From Kordiimonadales bacterium IMCC3096 (GTDB taxonomy: Bacteria > Pseudomonadota > Alphaproteobacteria > Minwuiales > Minwuiaceae): a DNA stretch of 64,000 bases. The stretch lies in assembly GCA_016865035.1 (NCBI GenBank), contig CP018227.1, positions 652,001-716,000 on the forward strand. Reading direction: 5' to 3'. Of this stretch, positions 26,006 to 33,977 are shown piece after piece. The position numbers were made by a program, and so were the translations under genes. Below the pieces are notes generated by a model. That model was not told where the DNA came from. It did not search any database and was given only the letters and a program-made list of their open reading frames with translations. The stretch's first letter is position 1; the number at the start of each line of letters is the position of its first letter.

Positions 26006-26499
26006 AGAGCGATACACGTGCCGAAGAGAATGCGCCGATATCCGGACGAAATTGGCTGGTAAGCCTGCGGCGTTATTTCATCGTCAGTGCAATCGGCAAT
26101 CTTGCGTGGGAATTCCTGCACCTTCCACTATACACAATCTGGACTGATTCCCCCTTCCGCGAGAATGCGTTTGCAGCCGTTCATTGCACCGCCGGTGACC
26201 TGTTGATCGCGTCGAGCACGCTCATATTGTCGCTACTGGCTTTGGGCCGGCACGATTGGCCGCAACAAGGTGTCAGACCGGTGATCGCCGCCACATTGAC
26301 GATGGGGATCGCCTACACCATCTTCAGCGAATGGCTGAATATCGATGTTCGGTCAGCCTGGGCCTACCGGGAGATCATGCCCGTGATGCCATGGTTCGGA
26401 ACAGGCCTCAGCCCACTGCTACAATGGCTTGTGGTACCCGGCGTGGCCTTCTGGTGGGCACTCAGGCCTGTGGCCAGCCTGAATGACGAAACCAGATGA
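26002..26499 (+). CDS. Polytopic membrane protein of unknown function
   Basis: About 165 residues with four hydrophobic segments. Conserved-looking features are GNLAWEFLHLPLYTIW, VHCTAGD and FSEWLNI, with a histidine-cysteine pair. I do not recognise the family beyond its occurrence in copper-thiol clusters. The start is most likely TTG at 26002, overlapping the SCO stop codon, with GAGGAACATGT upstream. It overlaps ccdA by ATGA, so it is in the same operon. Confidence 0.68.
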   Translation: MKSDTRAEENAPISGRNWLVSLRRYFIVSAIGNLAWEFLHLPLYTIWTDSPFRENAFAAVHCTAGDLLIASSTLILSLLALGRHDWPQQGVRPVIAATLTMGIAYTIFSEWLNIDVRSAWAYREIMPVMPWFGTGLSPLLQWLVVPGVAFWWALRPVASLNDETR

Positions 26500-27239
26500 C
26501 GGCAGAGCTGACATTGCTGGGTATCGGGGCCGCCTTTCTGGCGGGTTCCATTTCCTTTTTGTCACCCTGCGTGTTGCCACTCATACCAGGATACGTCTCC
26601 TATATCGCCGGTCAATCCTCTGGCCCGGCTTCCACGCGAGGAAGAAATAGAGAGACGATTGCTGCGATTGGCCTCAGTTTGTGCTTCGTCCTTGGATTTT
26701 CCACAGTATTCATCATACTCGGAGCCAGTGCGACCGCGCTCGGTCGCACATTGCTTGTTTATCAGTATGAGCTGAACATTGTCAGCGGAGCGGTCGTTGT
26801 TCTCTTTGGCCTGTTCATGCTGGGTGTCGCATCCGGTAGCTTCCTGCAACGGGACTTTCGCCTGCACCTTCAGATACCCGGTGGACGCCCGTTCTCTGCT
26901 TACGTGCTCGGTCTGGCTTTCGCGTTTGGCTGGACACCATGCATTGGGCCGATACTCGGGACGATCCTGATGACCAGCGCGGCCTCTGCAACGGTCGTGG
27001 AGGGGATCATCTTGCTTGCTATCTACTCCGCCGGACTTGGTGTCCCGTTTCTGGTCGCCGCAGTGTTCACGGAAAAACTGGCCGGGCGGTTGCGTGCCGT
27101 TGGTCGTGTGGGCCGTCGCCTCCATCAGGGAGCGGGCCTAGTCGTAGTGATTGTGGGTGTGGCGATGATGAGCGGATACCTCTCGGCGTTTGCGTTCTGG
27201 CTACTGGGCACGTTTCCGGTTCTTGGGCAGATCGGTTAA
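26496..27239 (+). CDS. ccdA: CcdA/DsbD-type transmembrane electron carrier
   Basis: A 247-residue protein with six predicted membrane helices. The first helix contains FLSPCVLPLIPGYVSY and the fourth WTPCIGPILG, the two cysteine-proline motifs that carry reducing equivalents across the inner membrane. It would take electrons from cytoplasmic thioredoxin and feed the DsbE- and TlpA-type proteins of this operon. It ends the operon; IS3 element 1 begins about 90 bases later. Confidence 0.92.
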   Translation: MTAELTLLGIGAAFLAGSISFLSPCVLPLIPGYVSYIAGQSSGPASTRGRNRETIAAIGLSLCFVLGFSTVFIILGASATALGRTLLVYQYELNIVSGAVVVLFGLFMLGVASGSFLQRDFRLHLQIPGGRPFSAYVLGLAFAFGWTPCIGPILGTILMTSAASATVVEGIILLAIYSAGLGVPFLVAAVFTEKLAGRLRAVGRVGRRLHQGAGLVVVIVGVAMMSGYLSAFAFWLLGTFPVLGQIG

Positions 27240-27257
27240 ACAGCCTGCCATCCCCGT

Positions 27258-27329
27258 CTATCTGGCTTCCCTAGTCGCGATTCTGAACAGAAAGAAAAGC
27301 TGAAGAATCGCGGCCACCAAGGAGATCAT
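27258..27329 (-). pseudogene. Possible C-terminal remnant of a gene cut by the IS3 element
   Basis: On the minus strand a frame reads ISLVAAILQLFFLFRIATRE and stops at 27258. It looks like the last membrane helix of a small protein whose upstream part is missing because the IS starts here. Sequence beyond the far IS end (28617 onward) could supply an N terminus but I could not join the frames with certainty. Confidence 0.25.
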
Positions 27330-27416
27330 GAGAGGTGGCCCGACAAATCTGGACAGTTGAGTTAGGTGGATTTTCTGCTCCCAATCCGGCAGCGTTGCCG
27401 GGACGAAGGAGCGAAG

Positions 27417-27728
27417 ATGACAAGACGACCCAGGCGGAACCACAGCCCTGCCTTCAAAGCGAAAGTCGCATTGGCGGCGCTGAAGGGCGACAGGACGATG
27501 AGCGAGCTGGCGACGCAGTTCGACCTGCATCCCAATCAGATCAAGCAGTGGAAGGATCAGCTGCTTGAGGGCGTAACGGGTGTCTTCGATGACACGCCAA
27601 AGGCCGCGAAAGAGCCGCAGATCGACGTAAAGTCCCTGCACGCGAAGATTGGCCAGCTGGCGCTGGAAAACGATTTTTTAGAGGGCGCGCTCGACAAGGC
27701 CGGTCTGTTGCCGAGCGCAAGGAAATGA
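27417..27728 (+). CDS. IS3-family transposase OrfA
   Basis: A 103-residue DNA-binding subunit with an N-terminal helix-turn-helix (FKAKVALAALKGDRTMSELA) and a C-terminal leucine-zipper-like segment. AAGGAG precedes the ATG. OrfA overlaps orfB by four bases; IS3 elements usually make an OrfAB fusion by ribosomal frameshifting in this zone. It appears intact. Confidence 0.9.
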   Translation: MTRRPRRNHSPAFKAKVALAALKGDRTMSELATQFDLHPNQIKQWKDQLLEGVTGVFDDTPKAAKEPQIDVKSLHAKIGQLALENDFLEGALDKAGLLPSARK

Positions 27729-28555
27729 CGGGCCCGGACCACAGGCTGAGCCTGACACGGCAAGCCCGGCTTCTCGGGATCAGCCGGGGCAGCCTGTATT
27801 ACGCGCCGCGCCCGACCAGTGCGGCGGACCTCAAGCTTATGCGCAGAATTGACGAGTTGCACATGGACTACCCGTTCGCGGGCAGCCGTATGATGAAAGG
27901 GTTGCTGCGGCAGGAAGGCTTCACGGCCGGGCGGCTGCACGTGGCAACCTGCATGAAAACGATGGGCATTGAGGCGCTCTATCGCAGACCGAACACCAGC
28001 AAGCCTGCGCCCGGTCACAGGATCTATCCCTACCTGCTGCGCAAGCTGGCCGTGACGCAGCCCAATCAGGTCTGGGCCATGGATATTACCTACATTCCCA
28101 TGGCCCGAGGGTTCGTCTATCTGGTCGCCGTTCTGGACTGGTTCAGCCGCAAGGTTCTGGCCTGGCGGCTGTCGGTGACGCTGGAAACAGCGCCGTGTCT
28201 GGAGGCCTTGAATGATGCCCTGCGCAGATATGGCAAGCCGGAGATCATGAACTCGGACCAAGGATCACAGTTCACGTCCATTGACTTCATCAAGGCGCTG
28301 AAGGACGCCGACATCCAGATCAGCATGGATGGCAAGGGCGCTTGGCGCGATAACGTGTTTGTCGAACGGCTCTGGCGCAGCGTCAAATACGAGGAGGTCT
28401 ATCTGCACGCCTATGAAAGCGTGTCAGCCGCCCGACAGGGCATCGACCGATACCTGGCCTTCTACAACACAAGGAGACCGCATTCATCGCTGGAAGGGCA
28501 AACGCCCGATCAGGCATATCACATCAAGTTGCAACCAATCCCGGTGGCGGCATAA
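27725..28555 (+). CDS. IS3-family transposase OrfB (DDE catalytic subunit)
   Basis: A 276-residue integrase-core protein. The DDE residues are in WAMDITYIP, NSDQGSQFTS and DNVFVERLWRSVKYEE. The upstream HTH_21-like region (YPFAGSRMMKGLLRQEG) is complete. No stop codons interrupt it, so the element could still be active if the OrfAB fusion is made. Confidence 0.92.
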   Translation: MTGPDHRLSLTRQARLLGISRGSLYYAPRPTSAADLKLMRRIDELHMDYPFAGSRMMKGLLRQEGFTAGRLHVATCMKTMGIEALYRRPNTSKPAPGHRIYPYLLRKLAVTQPNQVWAMDITYIPMARGFVYLVAVLDWFSRKVLAWRLSVTLETAPCLEALNDALRRYGKPEIMNSDQGSQFTSIDFIKALKDADIQISMDGKGAWRDNVFVERLWRSVKYEEVYLHAYESVSAARQGIDRYLAFYNTRRPHSSLEGQTPDQAYHIKLQPIPVAA

Positions 28556-28780
28556 CCAAGCGGAAAATCCACCTAAGAAACGGCTCGAAACTGTTCAAAC
28601 GAACCGAACCACCTCTATACAACATGTAAGAGAGGGTGGAGCCACACTGGGGATCCATCACCAAGCTGAAGCCCGATGAATGTCATCGCCCAATGCAGAA
28701 CATCGTCAAGATTGTTCATGCAACAGATTCAATAATTCTGATGTGAAAGATGTGAAAGACGTAGGCATTCACGAGCTGTG

Positions 28781-28812
28781 CAGCCCGGCAGCAGATGGGC
28801 GCTACCGGGCTG
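28781..28812 (-). terminator. Hairpin downstream of copB
   Basis: A 12-bp stem with one G-U pair (28781-28792 with 28801-28812) and an 8-base loop lies 6 bases beyond the copB stop codon on the minus strand. A T-tract is not evident, so strength is uncertain. Confidence 0.5.
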
Positions 28813-28818
28813 AACAAA

Positions 28819-29526
28819 TCAGAAGAGAAACCGTGCACCAATCACGAAGAACACCGCACCAGCGTCCTCACCTCCGGCCCTGGCCAGATCCGCTGTCGCG
28901 CCAAACTTCCGTTCGTAATGAACGCCGACATAGGGCGAGACCAGACGGTCAACGAGGTCGTAACTCAGTCGTCCGCCCACTTCGAGCGTCGGGGCGAAAG
29001 CACCATTGCCAACCGCCGGATCATCCGTGAACGGGATATCCAGTTCGATGCTGGGCACGAAGATGATCCGGTTCGTGATCAGCCCTTCATACTCAACTTC
29101 GAACCGCGCAGACGGATTGTCGGAGATGAACAGATCAGCATCGACTTCGAACCACTGCTTCGTCAGCCCATGCAGACCGATCACACCATGGATCCGGTCG
29201 GGACCTTCCGGTGTATCCAATCGCACACCAACCACGGCGTCAAAGAAGTCCGAGATTGGAGTCTGCAGTCGAAGCTGGTTCTCCAGCGTCTCGAAACTGT
29301 CTTCGGCAATGGCATATTCGGCCTCGCTTCGAAAGACGAACTTCAATTCGTCCCTACCCACCATTGCGTCGAAGTCCCAGGCAAAGATATCCGACCCTTC
29401 ATTGATACGATATTCGGCCTGTTCGGCCTGGATACCCCAGACAATTGGCTCTGCGAATGCAGAGGCCGGAATGAACAGTGCTGGAGCAACGAGCGCGCCA
29501 GTTACCAGTTTCAGAAGTTTCCGCAT
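28819..29526 (-). CDS. copB: Outer-membrane copper resistance protein CopB/PcoB
   Basis: A 235-residue protein with a signal peptide ending AFA|EPI and amphipathic beta strands closing with a terminal phenylalanine (ARFLF), as in outer-membrane barrels. The AEYRINEG, FETLENQLRLQT and VSPYVGVHYERKFG segments match CopB/PcoB. It lacks the long Met/His-rich N-terminal segment of Pseudomonas CopB. ATG at 29526 follows GGGAAGGG and lies 3 bases after the copA stop. Confidence 0.9.
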   Translation of the reverse strand: MRKLLKLVTGALVAPALFIPASAFAEPIVWGIQAEQAEYRINEGSDIFAWDFDAMVGRDELKFVFRSEAEYAIAEDSFETLENQLRLQTPISDFFDAVVGVRLDTPEGPDRIHGVIGLHGLTKQWFEVDADLFISDNPSARFEVEYEGLITNRIIFVPSIELDIPFTDDPAVGNGAFAPTLEVGGRLSYDLVDRLVSPYVGVHYERKFGATADLARAGGEDAGAVFFVIGARFLF

Positions 29527-29529
29527 CAA

Positions 29530-31614
29530 TCAGCCCTTCCCATCGGCAGACAGAGAGGCTGCCTTGTCAGATGGTCCGCCTTCGACAATCACCTTGCGGA
29601 ACATGCCGGTATCAGCGTGATAGGAAAGATGGCAATGGAAGGCCCACTCACCCGGCGCATCGACCTCTGTCTCCATGTAAACCGTAGTGCCTGGCGCGAC
29701 ACTGACGACATGCTTGATCGGATTCCATTTGCCGGCGCCGACGTCGAGAATCGACCACATGCCATGCAGATGCATCGGATGCGTCATCATTGTTCCATTG
29801 ATGAACTTGAAGCGCACACGCTCTCCGTACTGCAATACAATCGGGTCTGCGTCTTTGTACTTCACACCATTAATGGACCAGATATAGCGCTCCATGTTGC
29901 CCGTCAGTTCCATTTTGATCTCCCTAGTAGGCGGGCGATCCACGTAGAGAGGGTTCTGGGCCTTGAGATCTGCGTAGGACAGGAACTTGCCGCCATTCGC
30001 AGCTTCCGGCGTCAGACCGCTGCCAGGTGCATAGAATGGGTCCGCGCCCTTGGCCATTGCGCCATGGCCCATCTTCGAATGGTCCATCCCGCCGTCCTTC
30101 ATCGGCATGTCATGGCCCATCTTCGAATGGTCCATCCCGCCGTCCTTCTTCGGCATGTCATGGCCCATCTTGGAGTGGTCCATCCCGCCGTCCTTCTTCG
30201 GCATGTCATGGCCCATCTTGGAGTGGTCCATCCCGCCGTCCTTCTTCGGCATGTCATGACCCATCTTGGAGTGGTCCATCCCGCCGTCCTTCTTCGGCAT
30301 GTCATGGCCCATCTTGGAGTGGTCCATCCCGCCGTCCTTCATCGGCATGTCATGGCCCATCTTGGAGTGGTCCATCCCGCCGTCCTTCTTCGGCATGTCA
30401 TGGCCCATCTTGGAGTGGTCCATCCCGCCGTCCTTCTTCGGCATGTCATTACCCATCTTGGAATGGTCCATGCTTTCGCCGGTAATGGCAGCCAGGGTGT
30501 CGTGACCGCCAGAGCCATGGCCGCCGTGTCCGCCCCCATCAGACATGTCCATGCCCGACATATTCATTCCGGACATCCCCATGTCCGCCATGGTCAGCAA
30601 CGGATCCTTGCGCATCTCCGGCACTTCTGCTGTCTGGCCCTCTTGGGAGGCCAGCGTTCCGCGGGCATACGCGGTGCGCCCCATCGATTCACCGAATATG
30701 GTGTAAGCCCTGTCCTCGGTCGGCTGGACAATCACATCGTATGTCTCAGCGACAGCGATGCGAAGTTCATCGACAACCACGGGCTGAACATTCTGACCAT
30801 CCGCTTGCACCACCGTCATCTTCAGCCCTGGAATGCGGAGATCGAAGTAGGTCATTGCCGAGGAATTGATGAAGCGAAGGCGTACACGCTCGCCAGACTT
30901 GAACATACCGGTCCAATTCTGATCCGGTCCCTTGCCGTTGATCAGTGGCGTGTAGCCGTGAACATCCTCGATGTCAGTCGGCATCATGCGCATCTCGCCC
31001 CAGTCGCCCCGATCCGAGAGTGCCTTGTCGAGGCCCTTTTCTCCGGCGTCATCGAAGAAATCGAGCAACGTGCGTTGCTTTCGATTGTAGTAGTCCGGCA
31101 TCATCTTGAGGTTGCGCAAGATGCGGTCGCCCGAATGCGGATGCGCATCCGTCAACTGGACCACGTACTCGCGGTCATAGCTGTAGGGTTCGCGCTCCTT
31201 TGGTTCGATGACAAGAGCGCCATAGGCTCCGTCCGGCTCCTGAAAGCCTGAATGGCTGTGGAACCAGTAGGTGCCGTTCTGCACGATCGGAAACCTGTAG
31301 GTAAAAGTTTCACCAGGCTTGATGCCGTCATAGCTGATCCCCGGGACACCGTCCTGCTGATAAGGCAGGATCAGGCCGTGCCAGTGGACAGACGTGTCCT
31401 CGGACAGGTTGTTTGTCACGTTGATGGTGACATCTTCACCTTCCTTGAACCGCAGAACCGGACCAGGCGTTGCGCCGTTGTAGCCGATGCCCGTCTTGGT
31501 GAAGTTCCCGGTGTCGATCTCCACACGATCAACTGTGAGATTGTACTCGCCAGCGAGCGCCGGGGCTGAAAGCCCCAGCGCCACAATGGCGGCAGTCAGA
31601 TTGCGAATACGCAT
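29530..31614 (-). CDS. copA: Copper resistance multicopper oxidase CopA with expanded Met/His repeats
   Basis: A 694-residue periplasmic oxidase. Copper sites: HWHG near the N terminus, FHSHSGFQ, then MTHPMHLHGMW and FHCHLSYHADTGMF at the end. Between about residues 382 and 518 there are eight exact-length 16-residue units of the type MDHSKMGHDMPKKDGG and a partial ninth, a large Cu-binding insert. The signal peptide (SAPALA|GEY) looks Sec-type and lacks the twin arginine usual in CopA. GGAGG precedes the ATG at 31614. The cupredoxin gene is 22 bases upstream and copB follows. Confidence 0.94.
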   Translation of the reverse strand: MRIRNLTAAIVALGLSAPALAGEYNLTVDRVEIDTGNFTKTGIGYNGATPGPVLRFKEGEDVTINVTNNLSEDTSVHWHGLILPYQQDGVPGISYDGIKPGETFTYRFPIVQNGTYWFHSHSGFQEPDGAYGALVIEPKEREPYSYDREYVVQLTDAHPHSGDRILRNLKMMPDYYNRKQRTLLDFFDDAGEKGLDKALSDRGDWGEMRMMPTDIEDVHGYTPLINGKGPDQNWTGMFKSGERVRLRFINSSAMTYFDLRIPGLKMTVVQADGQNVQPVVVDELRIAVAETYDVIVQPTEDRAYTIFGESMGRTAYARGTLASQEGQTAEVPEMRKDPLLTMADMGMSGMNMSGMDMSDGGGHGGHGSGGHDTLAAITGESMDHSKMGNDMPKKDGGMDHSKMGHDMPKKDGGMDHSKMGHDMPMKDGGMDHSKMGHDMPKKDGGMDHSKMGHDMPKKDGGMDHSKMGHDMPKKDGGMDHSKMGHDMPKKDGGMDHSKMGHDMPMKDGGMDHSKMGHGAMAKGADPFYAPGSGLTPEAANGGKFLSYADLKAQNPLYVDRPPTREIKMELTGNMERYIWSINGVKYKDADPIVLQYGERVRFKFINGTMMTHPMHLHGMWSILDVGAGKWNPIKHVVSVAPGTTVYMETEVDAPGEWAFHCHLSYHADTGMFRKVIVEGGPSDKAASLSADGKG
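30088..30471 (-). repeat. Eight tandem 48-bp repeats inside copA
   Basis: Unit starts (minus strand) are at 30471, 30423, 30375, 30327, 30279, 30231, 30183 and 30135, each 48 bases, with a partial unit from 30087. Units differ by single bases, giving PKK or PMK at one position and one N for H. All are in frame, so copy-number changes would keep the protein open. Confidence 0.95.
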
Positions 31615-31636
31615 GTTGATGCCTCCATTCGACCTG

Positions 31637-32200
31637 TCAGTCGTTGAGCTTGATCGGTCCGACCATGCCGGACTGATAATGGCCTGGGACGTTGCAGGCG
31701 AACTCGAGCTTCGCCTCTGTGTCGAATGTCCAGACAATCTCCGCTGACTGCCCGGGCTCCAGCAACGCGCTGTTGGCGTGATCGTGGCTCATGCCGCCCT
31801 CTCCGTGCTGCATCTTGTCATGACGGATCCTGTCAATCTCCAGCACCCCCTTCTCCATCATCTCCATCATCTGCGGCTGGTGTTCCGCATGAGATTTCGG
31901 AGTTCCGATATTGAACTCGTGAACAAGTTCTCCCTTATTCACGACAACGAAACGGACTGTCTCACCTTCCTTGATCTCAAGCTTCTCAGGCTTGTAGTAG
32001 GTGTCATACATTTCCACGGTTATCGAGCGGGTCGTGGCAGACGCCTTTCCCGGGTAACCGATTTCTGATTTTTCGGATTTCTTGTCGCCATGTCCGCCGT
32101 CATGCGAGCCAGCGGCAAAGGTTGTCTGAGTCATGCCCGAAACGAGCATCGTGGAGAGGGCAAGGGCCACAAGGCCTCTGCGCTTACGGGAAAATTTCAT
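31637..32200 (-). CDS. Cupredoxin-domain periplasmic copper protein
   Basis: A 187-residue protein with a signal peptide (TFA|AGS), a His/Asp/Lys-rich linker and a cupredoxin fold. Type-1-like copper ligands are seen in ELVHEFNIG (His) and ACNVPGHYQSGM (Cys, His, Met). A His/Met-rich loop (RHDKMQHGEGGMSHDH) adds probable extra copper sites. It is first in the cupredoxin-copA-copB transcript after the small protein gene and may deliver copper to, or accept electrons from, CopA. Confidence 0.88.
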   Translation of the reverse strand: MKFSRKRRGLVALALSTMLVSGMTQTTFAAGSHDGGHGDKKSEKSEIGYPGKASATTRSITVEMYDTYYKPEKLEIKEGETVRFVVVNKGELVHEFNIGTPKSHAEHQPQMMEMMEKGVLEIDRIRHDKMQHGEGGMSHDHANSALLEPGQSAEIVWTFDTEAKLEFACNVPGHYQSGMVGPIKLND

Positions 32201-32287
32201 GATCTTTGGTTCTTTCGCGTTGTTTCAAGCTTATACCGCCCGAAAGAGCGTGCGCTCTTCAGGCAATCCAGTGCGTGGGAATAAGCT

Positions 32288-32626
32288 TCAAACTCGCGGT
32301 GGTGGCGGATCAAATGATGGAGATTGACCGTCGAGAACAAGGTCTTCGGGAAGGTGATTTCCGGAGCTGCCGTCCGCCAAGTTCGCGAATGTCATAGATC
32401 CGGGAACGCTCATCGCGGTCGTACAGTGGCCCACGATCATGTCACAGCAGAGTACGATATCCGCCTGACCACAATCCGTATCCATTTCTGCACATGTATG
32501 GCTATCGGATTGTGGCGTCTCGGAACCTGCGGCACCGACCATCGCATCATGATGGTCCTTCGCTGTGACAAACTGAGGTGCCATCAGCAAAGCAATCAGT
32601 GCAAACGTGAGCAGAGAGCGTATCAT
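32288..32626 (-). CDS. Small secreted cysteine-rich protein heading the copA operon
   Basis: A 112-residue protein with a signal peptide (VTA|KDH), then His-rich HDA/HTC segments and several cysteines (TCAEMDTDCGQ, VLCCDMIVGHC), ending in a proline-rich tail (FDPPPP). I do not recognise a named family. The CueR-type promoter lies directly upstream, so it should be copper-induced. Layout and tail resemble the protein at 20520, hinting at a shared family. Confidence 0.68.
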   Translation of the reverse strand: MIRSLLTFALIALLMAPQFVTAKDHHDAMVGAAGSETPQSDSHTCAEMDTDCGQADIVLCCDMIVGHCTTAMSVPGSMTFANLADGSSGNHLPEDLVLDGQSPSFDPPPPRV

Positions 32627-32634
32627 GTAGCCCA

Positions 32635-32663
32635 AATATACCTTCCACTTACAGGAAGGTCAA
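32635..32663 (-). promoter_or_regulatory. CueR-type copper promoter for the copA operon
   Basis: On the minus strand TTGACC (32658-32663) is followed by the perfect dyad ACCTTCC-N7-GGAAGGT (plus coordinates 32640-32660) and TATATT (32635-32640). This is nearly the E. coli copA/CueR operator. It lies 9 bases before the 32626 start codon, so the leader would be very short. Confidence 0.85.
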
Positions 32664-32919
32664 TTGGTGGCATCACACAATTGACCCCTTTTGCAGCTTG
32701 TATCGCCCGATCGTCTGCGTCGATTGCACCAAGGGCATCGTCACTTGGTATATGCAGGTCCAATGGCGTCAAATGCAGCTGGATGTCGATCCTGAACCAA
32801 CCGTGTGATAGATTGACGGCATGGATATCTAATTGGTGTTTGATACTTATCGATCAGATATGCAGCCCATGATTGCACAACAATGATCATGGTTTGGCGT
32901 ACTTTGAACAAGGTGCAGG

Positions 32920-33336
32920 ATGTCCATTACTGAATTTTCGATTGGACGACTTGCTGCATTAACCGGATGCAAGCCCGCTACCATCCGATATTATGAGAAA
33001 ATTGGACTGCTCCCGGAACCAAGGCGGTCGCCAGGTAACACACGGATCTATGACCAGATCCATCTCGGCTTGCTTCGATTTATCAAGAATAGCCGCGAGA
33101 TGGGGTTCTCTCAAAAAGATGTGCGTGTGTTGCTCGATATTACGGGACAAATTCATCATCCCTGCGCGGATGTGACCAGAATCGCCAAGGCACATCTGGC
33201 GAAGGTTGATCTCAGGATAGCGCGCATGTCAGCCCTAAGATCTGAACTTGAAGTAGCAATCCAGGCCTGTGATGGCGAATTGGTCGCAAGCTGCCGCATC
33301 GTTGAAGCTCTGGCCAACTCACCCCAAAAGATCTGA
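32920..33336 (+). CDS. MerR-family metal regulator (CueR-like or related)
   Basis: A 138-residue MerR protein. The DNA-binding domain is residues 5-42 (TIRYYEKIGLLPEPRRSPGN), then the dimerisation helix. Metal-loop cysteines are HHPCADVTR and, near the end, QACDGELVASCRIVEAL, a pattern closer to Zn/Pb/Hg sensors than to E. coli CueR, which has a C-x7-C loop. By position it should control the divergent CueR-type promoter at 32635-32663. No dyad was seen directly before its own start. Confidence 0.85.
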   Translation: MSITEFSIGRLAALTGCKPATIRYYEKIGLLPEPRRSPGNTRIYDQIHLGLLRFIKNSREMGFSQKDVRVLLDITGQIHHPCADVTRIAKAHLAKVDLRIARMSALRSELEVAIQACDGELVASCRIVEALANSPQKI

Positions 33337-33470
33337 TCTGTAATGGCGACAAGCCGAGCGAACGTCTGATTTTTCGCTTGAATCTCTAGTTACTTGAACC
33401 TGCATAGTCAGGCCTCGGATCATCCCGACTCGTCTTGGGCAACGGTGTGCGGGGGACAGGGAGATGCAGC

Positions 33471-33977
33471 ATGTCAGGATCAAAGGGCTTGGCGCACCGC
33501 GTTGTTGCGTTGGCGGGGAACATCGCAGCATTTGTCTTTCTTCCGGGGCTGGCGCTCACTTCAATATTCGATATTGCGACGCGACGATTCCTTCAACTCG
33601 GCTCGACACCTTTGCAGGAACTGACCTGGCATTTCTTCTTTGCCTGCGTGATGTTCGGAATAGGATTCACCTATTTGACCGACAAGCATGTGCGCGTCGA
33701 TGTCATTCGGCAACGTCTTACGCCAATCTGGCGTGAGAGGACCGAACGCACCCTACTTATCGTCCTTCTGATTCCACTTGCGCTCACCATTCTCTGGTTC
33801 GGCTCGCGCATGGCCTGGATATCATTCGTGCAGGATGAAGGCTCAAGGGCGGCATTGGGCTTGTCCTCCCGCTGGATCATAAAGGCCGCGCTGCCGGCCG
33901 GGGCGCTGTTTCTCTTACTCGCCGCGTGCGTTCGTCTTGCGGGAACTGACAGGCGAGACGGGGGCGATCCGGGATGA
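33471..33977 (+). CDS. TRAP transporter small membrane subunit (DctQ-like)
   Basis: A 168-residue protein with four membrane helices typical of DctQ: FIFDIATRRF-type first loop (SIFDIATRRFLQLG) and ELTWHFFFACVMFGIGFTYL. It pairs with the large DctM subunit to import an organic acid driven by the Na+ gradient. GGGAG precedes the ATG at 33471. It overlaps the next gene by ATGA. No solute-binding DctP gene is adjacent. Confidence 0.88.
   Translation: MSGSKGLAHRVVALAGNIAAFVFLPGLALTSIFDIATRRFLQLGSTPLQELTWHFFFACVMFGIGFTYLTDKHVRVDVIRQRLTPIWRERTERTLLIVLLIPLALTILWFGSRMAWISFVQDEGSRAALGLSSRWIIKAALPAGALFLLLAACVRLAGTDRRDGGDPG

Larger units (their letters stand above)
27331..28616 (+). mobile_element. IS3-family insertion sequence 1
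   Basis: About 1.29 kb. The ends share an imperfect inverted repeat beginning AGAGGTGG (27331-27338 and complement at 28609-28616), and a perfect 14-bp subterminal inverted repeat TTAGGTGGATTTTC lies at 27362-27375 and 28563-28576. It carries orfA and orfB of a DDE transposase. No clear target duplication flanks it (ATG before, ATA after), so one end may have mutated or the flanks were rearranged. It separates ccdA from copB. Confidence 0.85.

Noticed and set aside
30070-30471. Regular 48-bp repeats suggestive of a CRISPR array
   Set aside because: The units are contiguous without unique spacers and encode an in-frame Met/His peptide of CopA.
28795-31251. Very long plus-strand frame (818 codons) across the copA-copB region
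   Set aside because: It is antisense to copB and copA, which have signal peptides, copper motifs and ribosome sites; the frame stays open because of GC-rich codon structure and in-frame repeats.
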